Source: JBGOTP01 sp963717075
GTDB lineage: Bacteria > Acidobacteriota > Vicinamibacteria > Vicinamibacterales > CAVVIG01
Assembly (NCBI GenBank): GCA_963717075.1
Contig: CAVQVI010000034.1
Location: 1,178,001-1,242,000, forward strand
DNA length: 64,000 nt
Reading direction: 5' to 3'
Shown: piece by piece, positions 45,331-53,948 of the stretch
How positions within the stretch are numbered: the stretch's first letter is position 1
How the letters are laid out: each line of letters starts with the position of its first letter
Made by a program: the position numbers and the translations under genes
Notes under the pieces: model-generated
Told to the model about the DNA's origin: nothing
What the model saw: only the letters and a program-made list of their open reading frames with translations
The model's database searches: none

Positions 45331-46080
45331 ATGACAGCACCCAAGGGAGCGGCCGGCGGCAAGGCCCAGGAGGCACTCTTTGCGCCCGGTCTGTCGAGCC
45401 GGGAGAAGTACGCCGCTCTGGTCGTTGGGCAGCCCGGTCTGGCGGCGCTCCTCAAGTACGAGTTCGTCGTCACCTTCACCCAGGCATGCCCCGGAGCGCT
45501 CGGTCTGATATTGCGAAAAGCGCTGTATCCGACGCTCCTCGGATCGTGCGGGCGAAACGTGGTGTTCGGGCAGAACGTCGTGCTACGACACCCGCACAGG
45601 ATTCACATTGGCAACGACGTGGTCGTCGACGACAACTGCCTGCTCGATGCGAAAGGCGAGTCGAATCGCGGCATCCGGATCGGCCACGGCGTGTTCGTGG
45701 GGCGCAACACGATCTTCTCATGCAAGAACGGCGACATCGATGTGGCGGACGGTGCGAATATCGGCTTCAACTGCGAATTGTTTTCTGCGAGCCGCGTGAG
45801 CGTCGGCGCCGGGGTGCTCATGGCGGCCTATAGCTACGTGATTGGGGGTGACCACGACTTCTCAGACCCTTCGAAGTCCGTGCTGGAGCAAACCCGAACG
45901 TCCAAGGGCGTGACGATCGGCGCCGGCGTGTGGATTGGCGCCGGGGCCAAGATCTTCGACGGCTGCACCATTGGCGAACACGCCGTCGTCGGCGCAGGAG
46001 CCGTTGTGCGCGAGGACGTGCCGCCCTACGCCGTCGCGGTGGGGATCCCGGCCCGCATCATGTCATCACGCCAACCCTGA
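45331..46080 (+). CDS. Hexapeptide-repeat acyltransferase (WbbJ/LbetaH family)
   Basis: 249 residues from ATG 45331; the frame is open far upstream but only as a shadow of the epimerase. Left-handed beta-helix repeats with 'IRIGHGVFVGRNTIFSCKNG' and 'VTIGAGVWIGAGAKIFDGCT', plus a catalytic-type histidine in 'VIGGDHDFSD'. Probably O- or N-acetylates the growing glycan. The following GT4 begins one base after the stop. Confidence 0.8.
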   Translation: MTAPKGAAGGKAQEALFAPGLSSREKYAALVVGQPGLAALLKYEFVVTFTQACPGALGLILRKALYPTLLGSCGRNVVFGQNVVLRHPHRIHIGNDVVVDDNCLLDAKGESNRGIRIGHGVFVGRNTIFSCKNGDIDVADGANIGFNCELFSASRVSVGAGVLMAAYSYVIGGDHDFSDPSKSVLEQTRTSKGVTIGAGVWIGAGAKIFDGCTIGEHAVVGAGAVVREDVPPYAVAVGIPARIMSSRQP

Positions 46081-46081
46081 C

Positions 46082-47110
46082 GTGGCCAGGCTTGCCGTTG
46101 TCACCTCGAGCCCGCCGTCAAGTGAGGGCGGACATCTGGTCATCGGACGCGCGCTCGTGCAGGCCGCCAACGAAGCCGGACATCAGGCGGCGCTCGTCAT
46201 CACTCCGGATTTCGGATTCGGTCGTACGTGGTCGACCTATCGCGCCAATTGGACCGCGCGTGTCGGTGAGGTCGACCAGGTCATCAGCCTGCGGTATCCG
46301 AGTTATGCCGTGAGGCATCCAGCGCACGCGTGCTGGCTCAACCATACGATGCGCGAGTACTACGACCTCTGGCCGGGCTTTGCCGCATCCCTTTCGCCGC
46401 TGAACAGAGTGAAGGAGGGCGTCCGTCGGCGGTTGATCCGGTCCGCCGACGCCTGGCTGCTGCAGCACAACGTTCGCCGCCTCGTCGCGCAGTCCGAGAC
46501 GATTCGGCGCCGTATCGCGAACGACTTCGGGATGCGCGCCGAAGTGCTGTATCCACCGCCGCCGCCGCGGCCGTATCGTTGCGAGGAGTACGGGCCGTAT
46601 ATCTTTGCCCTCTCACGCCTCGTATCCCTCAAGCGGGTCGAGCTGCTGGTCCGCGCGCTTGCGGAACCAGTCGCTCGGCACGTCACTGCTGTCATTGCGG
46701 GTGAGGGCGACAGCCGGGAGGAGCTCGAGGCGCTGGCATCGGCGATTGGCGTAGAGAAGCGCGTGACGTTTCTGGGCCGCATAGACGAGTCCACCATGCT
46801 GGGGCATCTGGCGCGCTGCCGCGCGGTGTGCTTCACGCCGCTCGACGAGGATTACGGACTTGTGACGGGAGAAGCCTTCGCATCGCGAAAAGCGGTGATC
46901 ACATGCGTCGACAGCGGTGGGCCGACAGAGCTTGTGACGCACGAACGGACAGGCCTCGTGACGGAGGCGACGCCGGCAGCGCTGGCTGCCGCGATCGTGC
47001 GGATTGTGGACGATAGCGTGCTGGCGGAACGGTTGGGATCAAGTGCCGCCGCGTTCGTGTCGGGCATGAAGTGGAATGATGTCGTCCGGCAACTGATGAT
47101 CGTGTCATAG
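46082..47110 (+). CDS. GT4-family glycosyltransferase
   Basis: 342 residues from GTG 46082. 'LAVVTSSPPSSEGGHLVIGR' begins the N-terminal domain; the donor region contains 'PLDEDYGLVTGEAFASRK' and 'DSGGPTELVTHERTGL', the classical E-x7-E neighbourhood of GT4. 'ALSRLVSLKRVELLVRA' is a typical linker. Last gene of the glycan locus on this side. No promoter seen at its 5' end. Confidence 0.85.
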   Translation: MARLAVVTSSPPSSEGGHLVIGRALVQAANEAGHQAALVITPDFGFGRTWSTYRANWTARVGEVDQVISLRYPSYAVRHPAHACWLNHTMREYYDLWPGFAASLSPLNRVKEGVRRRLIRSADAWLLQHNVRRLVAQSETIRRRIANDFGMRAEVLYPPPPPRPYRCEEYGPYIFALSRLVSLKRVELLVRALAEPVARHVTAVIAGEGDSREELEALASAIGVEKRVTFLGRIDESTMLGHLARCRAVCFTPLDEDYGLVTGEAFASRKAVITCVDSGGPTELVTHERTGLVTEATPAALAAAIVRIVDDSVLAERLGSSAAAFVSGMKWNDVVRQLMIVS

Positions 47111-47200
47111 CCCGGTTTTGCGCTAGCATCGGACGGCTGGTTGGCTTAGGGTTCATCATCGGCAGGACGGTAACGCCGGTCTAATCGACGGAGCGCCGCT

Positions 47201-49177
47201 GTGCACACTCGGAGTCTCGTGGGGGCAGGTGCCGGGATCGTGGCACTCATGGGAGTGATGGTGACGGCCCAGTCCGGCGCGCAGCGCGGCGAGTGGCGCT
47301 CGCACGGCGGCGATCCCGCGAGCACGAAGTATGCGCCGCTTGACCAGATCACAAAGGCGAATGTTTCGCAGCTTCGGATTGCCTGGCGGCGACCTGCCGT
47401 GGACCAGAGCCTCACCCGCGGCGTCGCGGACTTCTCCTTCTCCCACGATTTCCGCGCGACGCCCCTGATGGTGGACGGTGTTTTGTACGGCTCGAACGGC
47501 GTCGGGCTCGTCGAGGCGTTCAATCCCGGGACGGGCGCGACGCTGTGGGTCCAGCAACGGTTTCCCGATGAATCCGAGCGCGAGTTGGGTGGCAACAGCA
47601 CGCGTGGCATCGCCTATTGGAGCGCCGGCACCGAGCGACGGTTGTTCGTCATTCGTGGTGAATATCTGATCGCACTCGATCCACGGACGGGTCGTCCGAT
47701 CGCCACCTTCGGGAATGCCGGGCGGGTGAACCTGCGCCGCGGTCTTGGCCCGAGGGCCACGACGTACTCGTCCAGCAGCGGACCTCATGTCTGCGGCGAT
47801 GTGGTGATGGCTGGCGCGCAGATGACCGACGCGCCGCAAACAAAGGAGCAGCCGCCGGGCAATGTTCAAGCGTTCGACGTTCGCACCGGCAAGCCGCGCT
47901 GGGCGTTCCGTGTCATCCCGCGGCCTGGCGAGGTCGGCAACGAGACGTGGGAGAAAGACTCCTGGGCGTACTCGGGACAGGCCAATCTGTGGTCGCTCAT
48001 CAGCGCCGATGAGGAGCTCGGGCTCGCGTACTTCCCGCTCACGAGCGCGACCAACGATATGTACGGCGGCCATCGTCTTGGGGACAATCTGTTTGCGAAC
48101 ACGCTGGTGTGTGTCAGATGCGCAACCGGTGAGCGGGTCTGGCACTACCAGATCGTTCACCACGACCTCTGGGACTACGATCTACCGGCCGCGCCGGTGC
48201 TGGCGGACATCACCGTTGGCGGAACGCGGATCAAGGCCGTCGTCCAGGTGACCAAGCAGGCGTTCGCGTACGTGTTCGATCGGACCAACGGTCATCCGGT
48301 GTGGCCCATCGAAGAGCGGCCCGTGCCGCGGTCCGATACCCCCGGGGAGCGCACCTCGCCGACGCAGCCGTTCCCGACCAAGCCGCCGCCCTTTGATCGC
48401 CAGGGCGTCACCGTTGACGATCTCATCGATTTCACGCCCGAGTTGCGCGCCGAGGCGCTTCAGCTGGTCAAGCAGTATCGCATCGGGCCGATGTTCACGC
48501 CGCCGTCCATTCGAGGCGACGGCCCCGATGCCACGAAAGGGACCGTGCAGTTGCCCGGCTCGGTCGGTGGAGCGGATTGGCAGGGCGCCGCTTTCGATCC
48601 CGACACCAGCATGCTGTACGTCGTCTCGATCACGGGTCCATTTGTCGCCGACATCGTCAAAGGCGATCCGAAGCGGACGGATCTCGACTACGTTCCGGGT
48701 CTGCGCGCCTATCCGCCGGGGCCGCGGGGTCTGCCGCTCCTCAAGCCGCCCTACGGCCGGATCACCGCTATCGATCTCAACAAGGGAGACATCGTGTGGA
48801 TGACGCCGAACGGCGACGGCCCGCGAGACCATCCGCTGCTGCGGGGATTACACCTCCCTCCTCTGGGCAATCCAGGCCGCGGCGGCGTGCTCGCCACGAA
48901 GACGCTGCTGTTTGTCGGCGAGGGTGACCCTGTGATGGTGCGGGCGGGGAGCCGGCTGCGTCCGGAGATGCCGCTGTCGATTGCCCCCGGGGCAGGCGGT
49001 CGGAAGTTCCGCGCGCTGGACAAGGCGACAGGCGCCATCCTTTGGGAGACTGAATTTGCCGCAGGCACCACCGGTGCGCCGATGACATATATGTACGCCG
49101 GCAAACAGTACATCGTTGTTGCGATCGGCGGCGTGGACGCAGATGCCGAGTACATCGCGCTCGCACTGCCCCAGTAA
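47201..49177 (+). CDS. PQQ-dependent dehydrogenase-like beta-propeller (quinoprotein)
   Basis: 658 residues with an N-terminal signal segment ('LVGAGAGIVALMGVMVTAQ'), then about eight W-motif propeller blades ('VGLVEAFNPGTGATLWVQQ', 'VQAFDVRTGKPRWAFRV', 'RALDKATGAILWETEF'). This is the layout of glucose/alcohol quinoprotein dehydrogenases. No CXXCH haem motif was found, so it would pass electrons to a separate acceptor. The adjacent-cysteine pair of methanol dehydrogenases is not visible, so the substrate is left open. Followed by the paralogous exported proteins and DUF6152-like gene, a common set in such genomes. Confidence 0.75.
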   Translation: MHTRSLVGAGAGIVALMGVMVTAQSGAQRGEWRSHGGDPASTKYAPLDQITKANVSQLRIAWRRPAVDQSLTRGVADFSFSHDFRATPLMVDGVLYGSNGVGLVEAFNPGTGATLWVQQRFPDESERELGGNSTRGIAYWSAGTERRLFVIRGEYLIALDPRTGRPIATFGNAGRVNLRRGLGPRATTYSSSSGPHVCGDVVMAGAQMTDAPQTKEQPPGNVQAFDVRTGKPRWAFRVIPRPGEVGNETWEKDSWAYSGQANLWSLISADEELGLAYFPLTSATNDMYGGHRLGDNLFANTLVCVRCATGERVWHYQIVHHDLWDYDLPAAPVLADITVGGTRIKAVVQVTKQAFAYVFDRTNGHPVWPIEERPVPRSDTPGERTSPTQPFPTKPPPFDRQGVTVDDLIDFTPELRAEALQLVKQYRIGPMFTPPSIRGDGPDATKGTVQLPGSVGGADWQGAAFDPDTSMLYVVSITGPFVADIVKGDPKRTDLDYVPGLRAYPPGPRGLPLLKPPYGRITAIDLNKGDIVWMTPNGDGPRDHPLLRGLHLPPLGNPGRGGVLATKTLLFVGEGDPVMVRAGSRLRPEMPLSIAPGAGGRKFRALDKATGAILWETEFAAGTTGAPMTYMYAGKQYIVVAIGGVDADAEYIALALPQ

Positions 49178-49267
49178 GTCGATTGATGGCATGGACTCCT
49201 TCCGGTCCTGCGCGGCAGCAGGGGCACCTTGGGCCTCTCGGGCCAGCGGGACGTGTGCCACGATTCC

Positions 49268-49296
49268 TTGACACTACAGGCGTTCGGGTGTAGACG
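49268..49296 (+). promoter_or_regulatory. Possible sigma-70-type promoter
   Basis: TTGACA (49268-49273) and TAGACG (49291-49296) separated by 17 bases, 24 bases before ATG 49321. The -35 is perfect, the -10 weak. A ribosome binding site (AGGAG, around 49309-49313) lies between it and the ATG. Confidence 0.4.
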
Positions 49297-49320
49297 AAGG
49301 GTGTTTACAGGAGTGACGAG

Positions 49321-50583
49321 ATGGTCAAACGATTCCTTCAGTCGATTGGCGTAGCGCTAGTGCTCCTGACCGTGGCAGTGCTTTCGCGGGTGGGACCCTC
49401 GTTGGTAGGCCAGGCCCAATCGCCTGCCCCGCCAGGCCAGGCTGCAGAGAAAGCCGGCCCTGCGCCCAAGACACCGTGGGGGACACCGGACCTGCAAGGG
49501 ATCTGGACCTACACCTACGAGGTCCCGTTGCAGCGGCCGGCCCGATTCGCCAACAAAGAATTCTTCACCGACGAGGAACGCGCCGAGCTTGACAAGGAAC
49601 GCGGAGCGATTGTGAGCCAGGACGTTCGGCGTCACGAGCGCGGCAGCGAGCAGGACGTGGGCGGTGCCTACAGCACCAATATTTTTCTGTCCCACAAGCC
49701 AACCGGACGCCGCACGTCGCTCATTACGGACCCGCCGGATGGGCGCATTCCGCCAATGACCCCTGAGGCGACCAAGCGCCGGAACGCCCTGCGCGAGTTC
49801 CAGCTGGCGCTCCTGCAAGCCACCGAGACGTGCAAGAACAAGAGGCCGGGCTGCGAGGGCTGGAAGTACGGGCCGCCGTCGCCTCGGCGCAACGAGGCGC
49901 CGCCGTTTTACGTGAACACTGGTGGAGGCGGCGGTGGTGCCATCAACCGCTCCGATGGACCCGAGGATCGGACGCTCGGCGAGCGCTGCATGGGGGCCAT
50001 GCTGCCCGACTTTGGCGGTGCCACCGGCTTCTATCCGCAGATCATCCAGTCGCGTGATGCGGTCTCGATCTATTACGATACCGGCCAGGGCCAGGGGTGG
50101 CAGCGCGTGATTCCGATCACCGATCGCCCGCACCTGCCGTCGCACGTCCGTCAGTGGTGGGGCGATTCGCGCGGCCGGTGGGAGGGCGACACGCTCGTGG
50201 TCGATGTGACCAACTTCTCGCCGAAGACCGACTATCAGGGCTCGCGCGAGAATCTGCACCTCGTCGAGCGGTGGAAGCGCAAGGATTCGAACACCATCGA
50301 GCTTGCCGTCACCCTCGAAGATCCCACCACCTGGACCCGTTCATGGACGGTCACGCAGGAGTATACGAAACAGCCGGACAAGGCCAACCGGCACTACAAG
50401 GAACCGCGCTGCCACGAGGGGAATCACGGCATGCCGGCGCTTCTGGCTGGCGCCCGCGTTGAGGAGCGCGCCTTCGCCCAGGGTCGCGGGCCGGACCCGG
50501 CCACGCTCTGCAGCGCCGGGTGCGGTGGGTTCGCCGGCGGATTCGCCGACACCGGTGAGGAGACTAACCCGTTCGCGAGATAG
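49321..50583 (+). CDS. Exported protein of unknown function (GIW / GRWEGDTLVVDV family, copy 1)
   Basis: 420 residues with a signal peptide ('VALVLLTVAVL...VGQAQ'). Conserved marks of a widespread uncharacterised group: 'TPDLQGIWTY' near the N-terminus and 'GRWEGDTLVVDVTNFSPKT' about 290-310, with polar and aromatic residues between. A glycine-rich stretch (GGGGGGG) follows 'YVNT'. Four C-terminal cysteines (CHEG and CSAGCGG). Likely periplasmic or surface. AGGAG ribosome binding site 8 bases before ATG. Preceded by the PQQ-type dehydrogenase. Confidence 0.65.
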   Translation: MVKRFLQSIGVALVLLTVAVLSRVGPSLVGQAQSPAPPGQAAEKAGPAPKTPWGTPDLQGIWTYTYEVPLQRPARFANKEFFTDEERAELDKERGAIVSQDVRRHERGSEQDVGGAYSTNIFLSHKPTGRRTSLITDPPDGRIPPMTPEATKRRNALREFQLALLQATETCKNKRPGCEGWKYGPPSPRRNEAPPFYVNTGGGGGGAINRSDGPEDRTLGERCMGAMLPDFGGATGFYPQIIQSRDAVSIYYDTGQGQGWQRVIPITDRPHLPSHVRQWWGDSRGRWEGDTLVVDVTNFSPKTDYQGSRENLHLVERWKRKDSNTIELAVTLEDPTTWTRSWTVTQEYTKQPDKANRHYKEPRCHEGNHGMPALLAGARVEERAFAQGRGPDPATLCSAGCGGFAGGFADTGEETNPFAR

Positions 50584-50593
50584 GAGACTTGGC

Positions 50594-51568
50594 ATGGCCG
50601 GTTCTTCGACAGGATCGATGATTGCCGTCGCCGCCCTTTCCGCGGCGCTTGGCGGGCTCGCCACGCTGGCGATGACGCGCTCGAGCACGAACGCGTCACG
50701 GGCGTCCGCCGTGCCTCGGACCGCTGACGGCAAGCCGGACTTCAGCGGCATCTGGCAGGCGCTGAACGAGGCCCACTGGGACCTCGAGGCGCACGAAGCA
50801 CGACCCGGCTCGATCATGCAGCAGGGCGTGTATCCCTACGAGTACACGAAGGTGCCGGCAGCACCGGTCCTCGCGCTCGGCGCGGCGGCCGGCGTTCCGG
50901 GATCGGTCGGCGTGGTTGACGGCGACGGCAAGATTCCGTACAAGCCCGAGGCGCTGAAGGTGAAGCAGGAGAACGGCGCGAACTGGGTGGACCGCGATCC
51001 CGAACTCAAGTGCTACTTGCCCGGCATTCCGCGCGCGATGTACATGCCGTATCCGTTCCAGATCGTGCAGGGCGGCAACAAGGTCCACATGGCCTTCGCA
51101 TTCACCACCACGGCCCGCACGATCCATCTTGACGAGGTGGAAGGACCACCCGACTTGACTTACATGGGCCACTCGGTCGGCCGCTGGGAAGGCGACACGC
51201 TCGTCGTCGACGTGACGGAGTTCAACGGCAAGAACTGGTTCGACAGGGCTGGCAACTACCACAGCGAGACGCTGCACGTGACGGAGCGCTTCACGCCGAT
51301 CTCGAAAGACGCGATCCAGTACGAGGCGACCATCGAGGATCCGAACGTCTTCACCAGACCGTGGAAGATCTCGATGCCGCTCTACCGGCGGCTGGAACCG
51401 AACGCACAGCTGCTCGAGTACCGGTGCATCGAGTTCGCCGAAGAGTTCATGTACGGCGACCTTCGTCGGAAGCCGCTCGTGAAGCGGTGGGAGAGCGAGA
51501 CCATGATCGTCGACATCACGCGCAAGGTTCCGGAGGGGGAGAAACTGTACGAGTGGTATCGTCGGTGA
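50594..51568 (+). CDS. Exported protein of unknown function (GIW / GRWEGDTLVVDV family, copy 2)
   Basis: 324 residues from ATG 50594. The start of the frame at 50303 only overlaps the previous gene. N-terminal hydrophobic segment (VAALSAALGGLATLAM), then 'GKPDFSGIWQALNEAHW' and the shared 'GRWEGDTLVVDVTEFNGKN'. It is a paralogue of the preceding gene, ten bases away, lacking the glycine-rich and cysteine-rich regions. 'HSETLHVTERFTPISKDAI' and 'PWKISMPLYRRLEP' are conserved elements in the family. Function unknown; co-transcribed. Confidence 0.65.
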   Translation: MAGSSTGSMIAVAALSAALGGLATLAMTRSSTNASRASAVPRTADGKPDFSGIWQALNEAHWDLEAHEARPGSIMQQGVYPYEYTKVPAAPVLALGAAAGVPGSVGVVDGDGKIPYKPEALKVKQENGANWVDRDPELKCYLPGIPRAMYMPYPFQIVQGGNKVHMAFAFTTTARTIHLDEVEGPPDLTYMGHSVGRWEGDTLVVDVTEFNGKNWFDRAGNYHSETLHVTERFTPISKDAIQYEATIEDPNVFTRPWKISMPLYRRLEPNAQLLEYRCIEFAEEFMYGDLRRKPLVKRWESETMIVDITRKVPEGEKLYEWYRR

Positions 51569-51588
51569 GCAGCCGCAGCTCTCAGTTG

Positions 51589-51629
51589 CCGGCTTTCAGG
51601 TCTCAGTGAAGGTGCTGGCTGAAAGCCGG
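51589..51629. terminator. Inverted repeat, possible terminator
   Basis: Perfect 11-bp arms CCGGCTTTCAG (51589-51599) and CTGAAAGCCGG (51619-51629) around a 19-base loop, 20 bases after the stop of the exported protein at 51568. No T-run follows directly, but TTTTTT lies at 51664-51669. It could be a terminator or attenuator upstream of the DUF6152-like gene. Confidence 0.4.
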
Positions 51630-51691
51630 AGCCAACGTCTGATAGCGACGCTGCCTAATATGGTTTTTTCGGGACTAGGAGGTTGAATCCG

Positions 51692-52138
51692 ATGCGAACG
51701 AAGATTGTCGTGGCTCTCGTGGGTTACGCGCTCGGTCTGGCCGTCATTGCCCTCACGGCCGCGTCGCTGTCCGCGCACCACGCGTTTGCGGCCGAGTTCG
51801 ATGCGAACAAGCCGGTGAAGATGAAGGGCACTGTCACGAAGATGGAGTGGATCAACCCGCACGTGTGGCTGCACATGGACGTGAAGAAGCCGGATGGCAA
51901 AGTGGAGAACTGGGCCTTCGAAGCCGGCACGCCGAACGTGCTCTTCCGCCGCGGTTTCACGAGGAAATCGCTTCTGCCTGGCACCGTGGTCGTCATCGAC
52001 GGGTACCAGGCGAAGGACGGCTCGCGTCGCGCCAACGGTCGCGACATCACGTTCGAGGACGGAAAGAAGCTGTTCATGGGCTCGTCGGGCACTGGCGCAC
52101 CGTACGAGTTGAATCAGACACCCACGTCGGGCAAATAG
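51692..52138 (+). CDS. DUF6152-like exported protein
   Basis: 148 residues. Start at ATG 51692 has an AGGAGG ribosome binding site nine bases upstream; TTG 51683 is less likely. A signal segment ('VALVGYALGLAVIALTAASL') ends near 'SAHHAF', after which comes the characteristic 'FDANKPVKMKGTVTKMEWIN' and 'VWLHMDVKKPDGKVENW' of this family. The fold is OB-like in other annotations of the family; no enzymatic motif. Typically found beside secreted PQQ-dehydrogenase or PDxxGIW genes, as here. Confidence 0.72.
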   Translation: MRTKIVVALVGYALGLAVIALTAASLSAHHAFAAEFDANKPVKMKGTVTKMEWINPHVWLHMDVKKPDGKVENWAFEAGTPNVLFRRGFTRKSLLPGTVVVIDGYQAKDGSRRANGRDITFEDGKKLFMGSSGTGAPYELNQTPTSGK

Positions 52139-52197
52139 CGCGTCACGTGAATCCCCGGCTGCACGGGAGTCGATGTCGCGTCGGTTCCAGGCTGTCG

Positions 52198-52254
52198 GCT
52201 CTCGGTTGTGAGCGCCCAGCGGCGCGGATACGCTGAGAACTGACAGCTGAGAGC
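52198..52254. other. Imperfect inverted repeat between convergent genes
   Basis: Arms GCTCTCGGTTGTGA (52198-52211) and TGACAGCTGAGAGC (52241-52254), 11 of 14 positions pairing. The region has a CTGAGAACTGACAGCTGAGAG-like sequence, also echoed near 51581 (CTCTCAGTT). It lies between the convergent DUF6152-like and RnfD-like genes and may terminate transcription from both sides. Confidence 0.35.
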
Positions 52255-52286
52255 GATACCTGCCGCAGCACGAGTGCGCTTCGGGA

Positions 52287-53843
52287 TCAGCGAGTGACTC
52301 GATCGCAGGTGTCGGGCCACCCTTGCTGGCAGGCGCGTGCGTACAGCGCTGATGGTGTCCGGTCGCGGATGGGTCCCTTACTGCCCCTGAGCAGAATTGG
52401 GTAGTCGGCCAGCGTGGGGCGTGCGCGCTCATACGGGTCTGGGTTGCCAGCCGCCCGCGCCGCGTTGCGACAAGCCGCGACAAGCCCCCTCTGACATCCT
52501 CGCTCGAAGGAAGACGCGACCTGCGCGCGATTCTGGGGAACGCCTTCTGCTTTCGCTCGCTCCGCCTCGAGGATGCCGGATTCGTTGCAGGCCCAGCCGG
52601 ATCCCGCGCCACAGTAGATCGATTGCAGGCTCGCAAGATACGCGCACGCGCGCGGGCGTCCCTCCTGACAGGCTCGGTCCCAGAACGGCAGCCACTGTCC
52701 GGGATGGCGGTCGCCAACGCCCTGCGCCGCACTCATCGCCAGGAAGACGACAGTCCAGAGTGCCATGTACGCGACGTGACGCTGGCGCGGAGCGAGCGAT
52801 TGTCCGATCCGTCCAGGATTGACGGCCGCGAGCCATGTCGAGCGTGCCACGCGGTCGAGCAACTGGACCGAGAGGTTCAACACGGGCACCTGCAGGAGCT
52901 TGTCGTAGAACGTCGGCACCCCAATGACAGCGAGCCACTGGTACAAACCGACCGAGCTCAGCCCGTAGAGGACGCCGAAGAAGATGCGGCCCAGCTCCGT
53001 GCGCGGCGACGTAGATGGATCGGTGAAGAGGAGGTGCATGCCAAGGAAGACGGCAATCGGGATGTACGAATCGTAGAAGAAGTACGTGCCTGTCATGGCG
53101 AAGTACAGCAGACCGAAGAGGTAGGTCGTGACAACCGCCGACAGCGTCATCGACGCCACACCGAAGAAGAATGCGCCCGGCAGGCCGACGAGGAACAGCA
53201 CCAGGTACATGTGAGGCGGATAGAACTGGCTGATCGCGATGTCCTGGCCACGCGTCAGATCGCTCGTGCCGGTGAGTATCAGCGCCAGTGAGCACACCGC
53301 CAACGGGAACGACGAGGGGTTGAAGATGTGGACGAGCCGTCCCTCCCGTCGCCACCGAATCAGTTCCTTGGCGGCGAAGCCGACGGCCACCATCAGGAAC
53401 TGGAAGAAGAACCAATCGGGTTTGAACCAGAGGAACAGGTTCATGCTGAAAATCACGGGGAACGGACCGAAGCCGAGCGTGTAGGTATCCCGGCGCGACC
53501 AGCTGAGGAGCATGTCGAACGCATAGGCAAATAAGATTTGTCCGGCGATGAGCGGCCCAGCGTCGTACACCGGATGCCACCACCAGCCCCAGTACAACAA
53601 GACCGTACCCTGCGCGCAGGCCTGCAGATAGTGCTGCTTGCGGAGGTTGACTTCCAGGGTCAACGCTCGACGGACGCGGCGAGCCGATGCCACGAGCAGC
53701 GTGTTCCAGGCCAGTAGAGCCGCCGCGGTGATGAGAAACGTCGAGAGCAGCCTCGCATGGCTGCGCACCCCATCGAGCAGTCCGACTAGCGCGAGGATGA
53801 TGGCCAGCGCCGCCGGCAGGTGCGAGGGGAACAGTCGGCGCAT
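52287..53843 (-). CDS. RnfD/NqrB-like membrane protein with C-terminal Sel1-like repeats
   Basis: 518 residues. The N-terminal 350 residues form about nine membrane helices, with 'FNPSSFPLAVCSLALILTG' and 'HLLFTDPSTSPRTELGRIFFG', resembling the conserved regions of RnfD/NqrB, which carry quinone- or flavin-linked electron flow. The C-terminal part has cysteine-rich Sel1-like repeats (CQEGRPRAC, CGAGSGWACNESG, CQRGLVAAC, CQQGWPDTC). That fusion is unusual. No other Rnf/Nqr subunits are in the window. The flavin-attachment Thr motif of NqrB was not identified by eye, so cofactor content is open. Confidence 0.6.
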   Translation of the reverse strand: MRRLFPSHLPAALAIILALVGLLDGVRSHARLLSTFLITAAALLAWNTLLVASARRVRRALTLEVNLRKQHYLQACAQGTVLLYWGWWWHPVYDAGPLIAGQILFAYAFDMLLSWSRRDTYTLGFGPFPVIFSMNLFLWFKPDWFFFQFLMVAVGFAAKELIRWRREGRLVHIFNPSSFPLAVCSLALILTGTSDLTRGQDIAISQFYPPHMYLVLFLVGLPGAFFFGVASMTLSAVVTTYLFGLLYFAMTGTYFFYDSYIPIAVFLGMHLLFTDPSTSPRTELGRIFFGVLYGLSSVGLYQWLAVIGVPTFYDKLLQVPVLNLSVQLLDRVARSTWLAAVNPGRIGQSLAPRQRHVAYMALWTVVFLAMSAAQGVGDRHPGQWLPFWDRACQEGRPRACAYLASLQSIYCGAGSGWACNESGILEAERAKAEGVPQNRAQVASSFERGCQRGLVAACRNAARAAGNPDPYERARPTLADYPILLRGSKGPIRDRTPSALYARACQQGWPDTCDRVTR

Positions 53844-53948
53844 TGAAGGGAATTTTCTCGCTATTCCTCCAGACTGGGCGACGGGGCGGATTCTACCAAA
53901 ATCCCGAGCTCCCCGAGATTAGATGGTTTTGACTATCATCATCGCACC

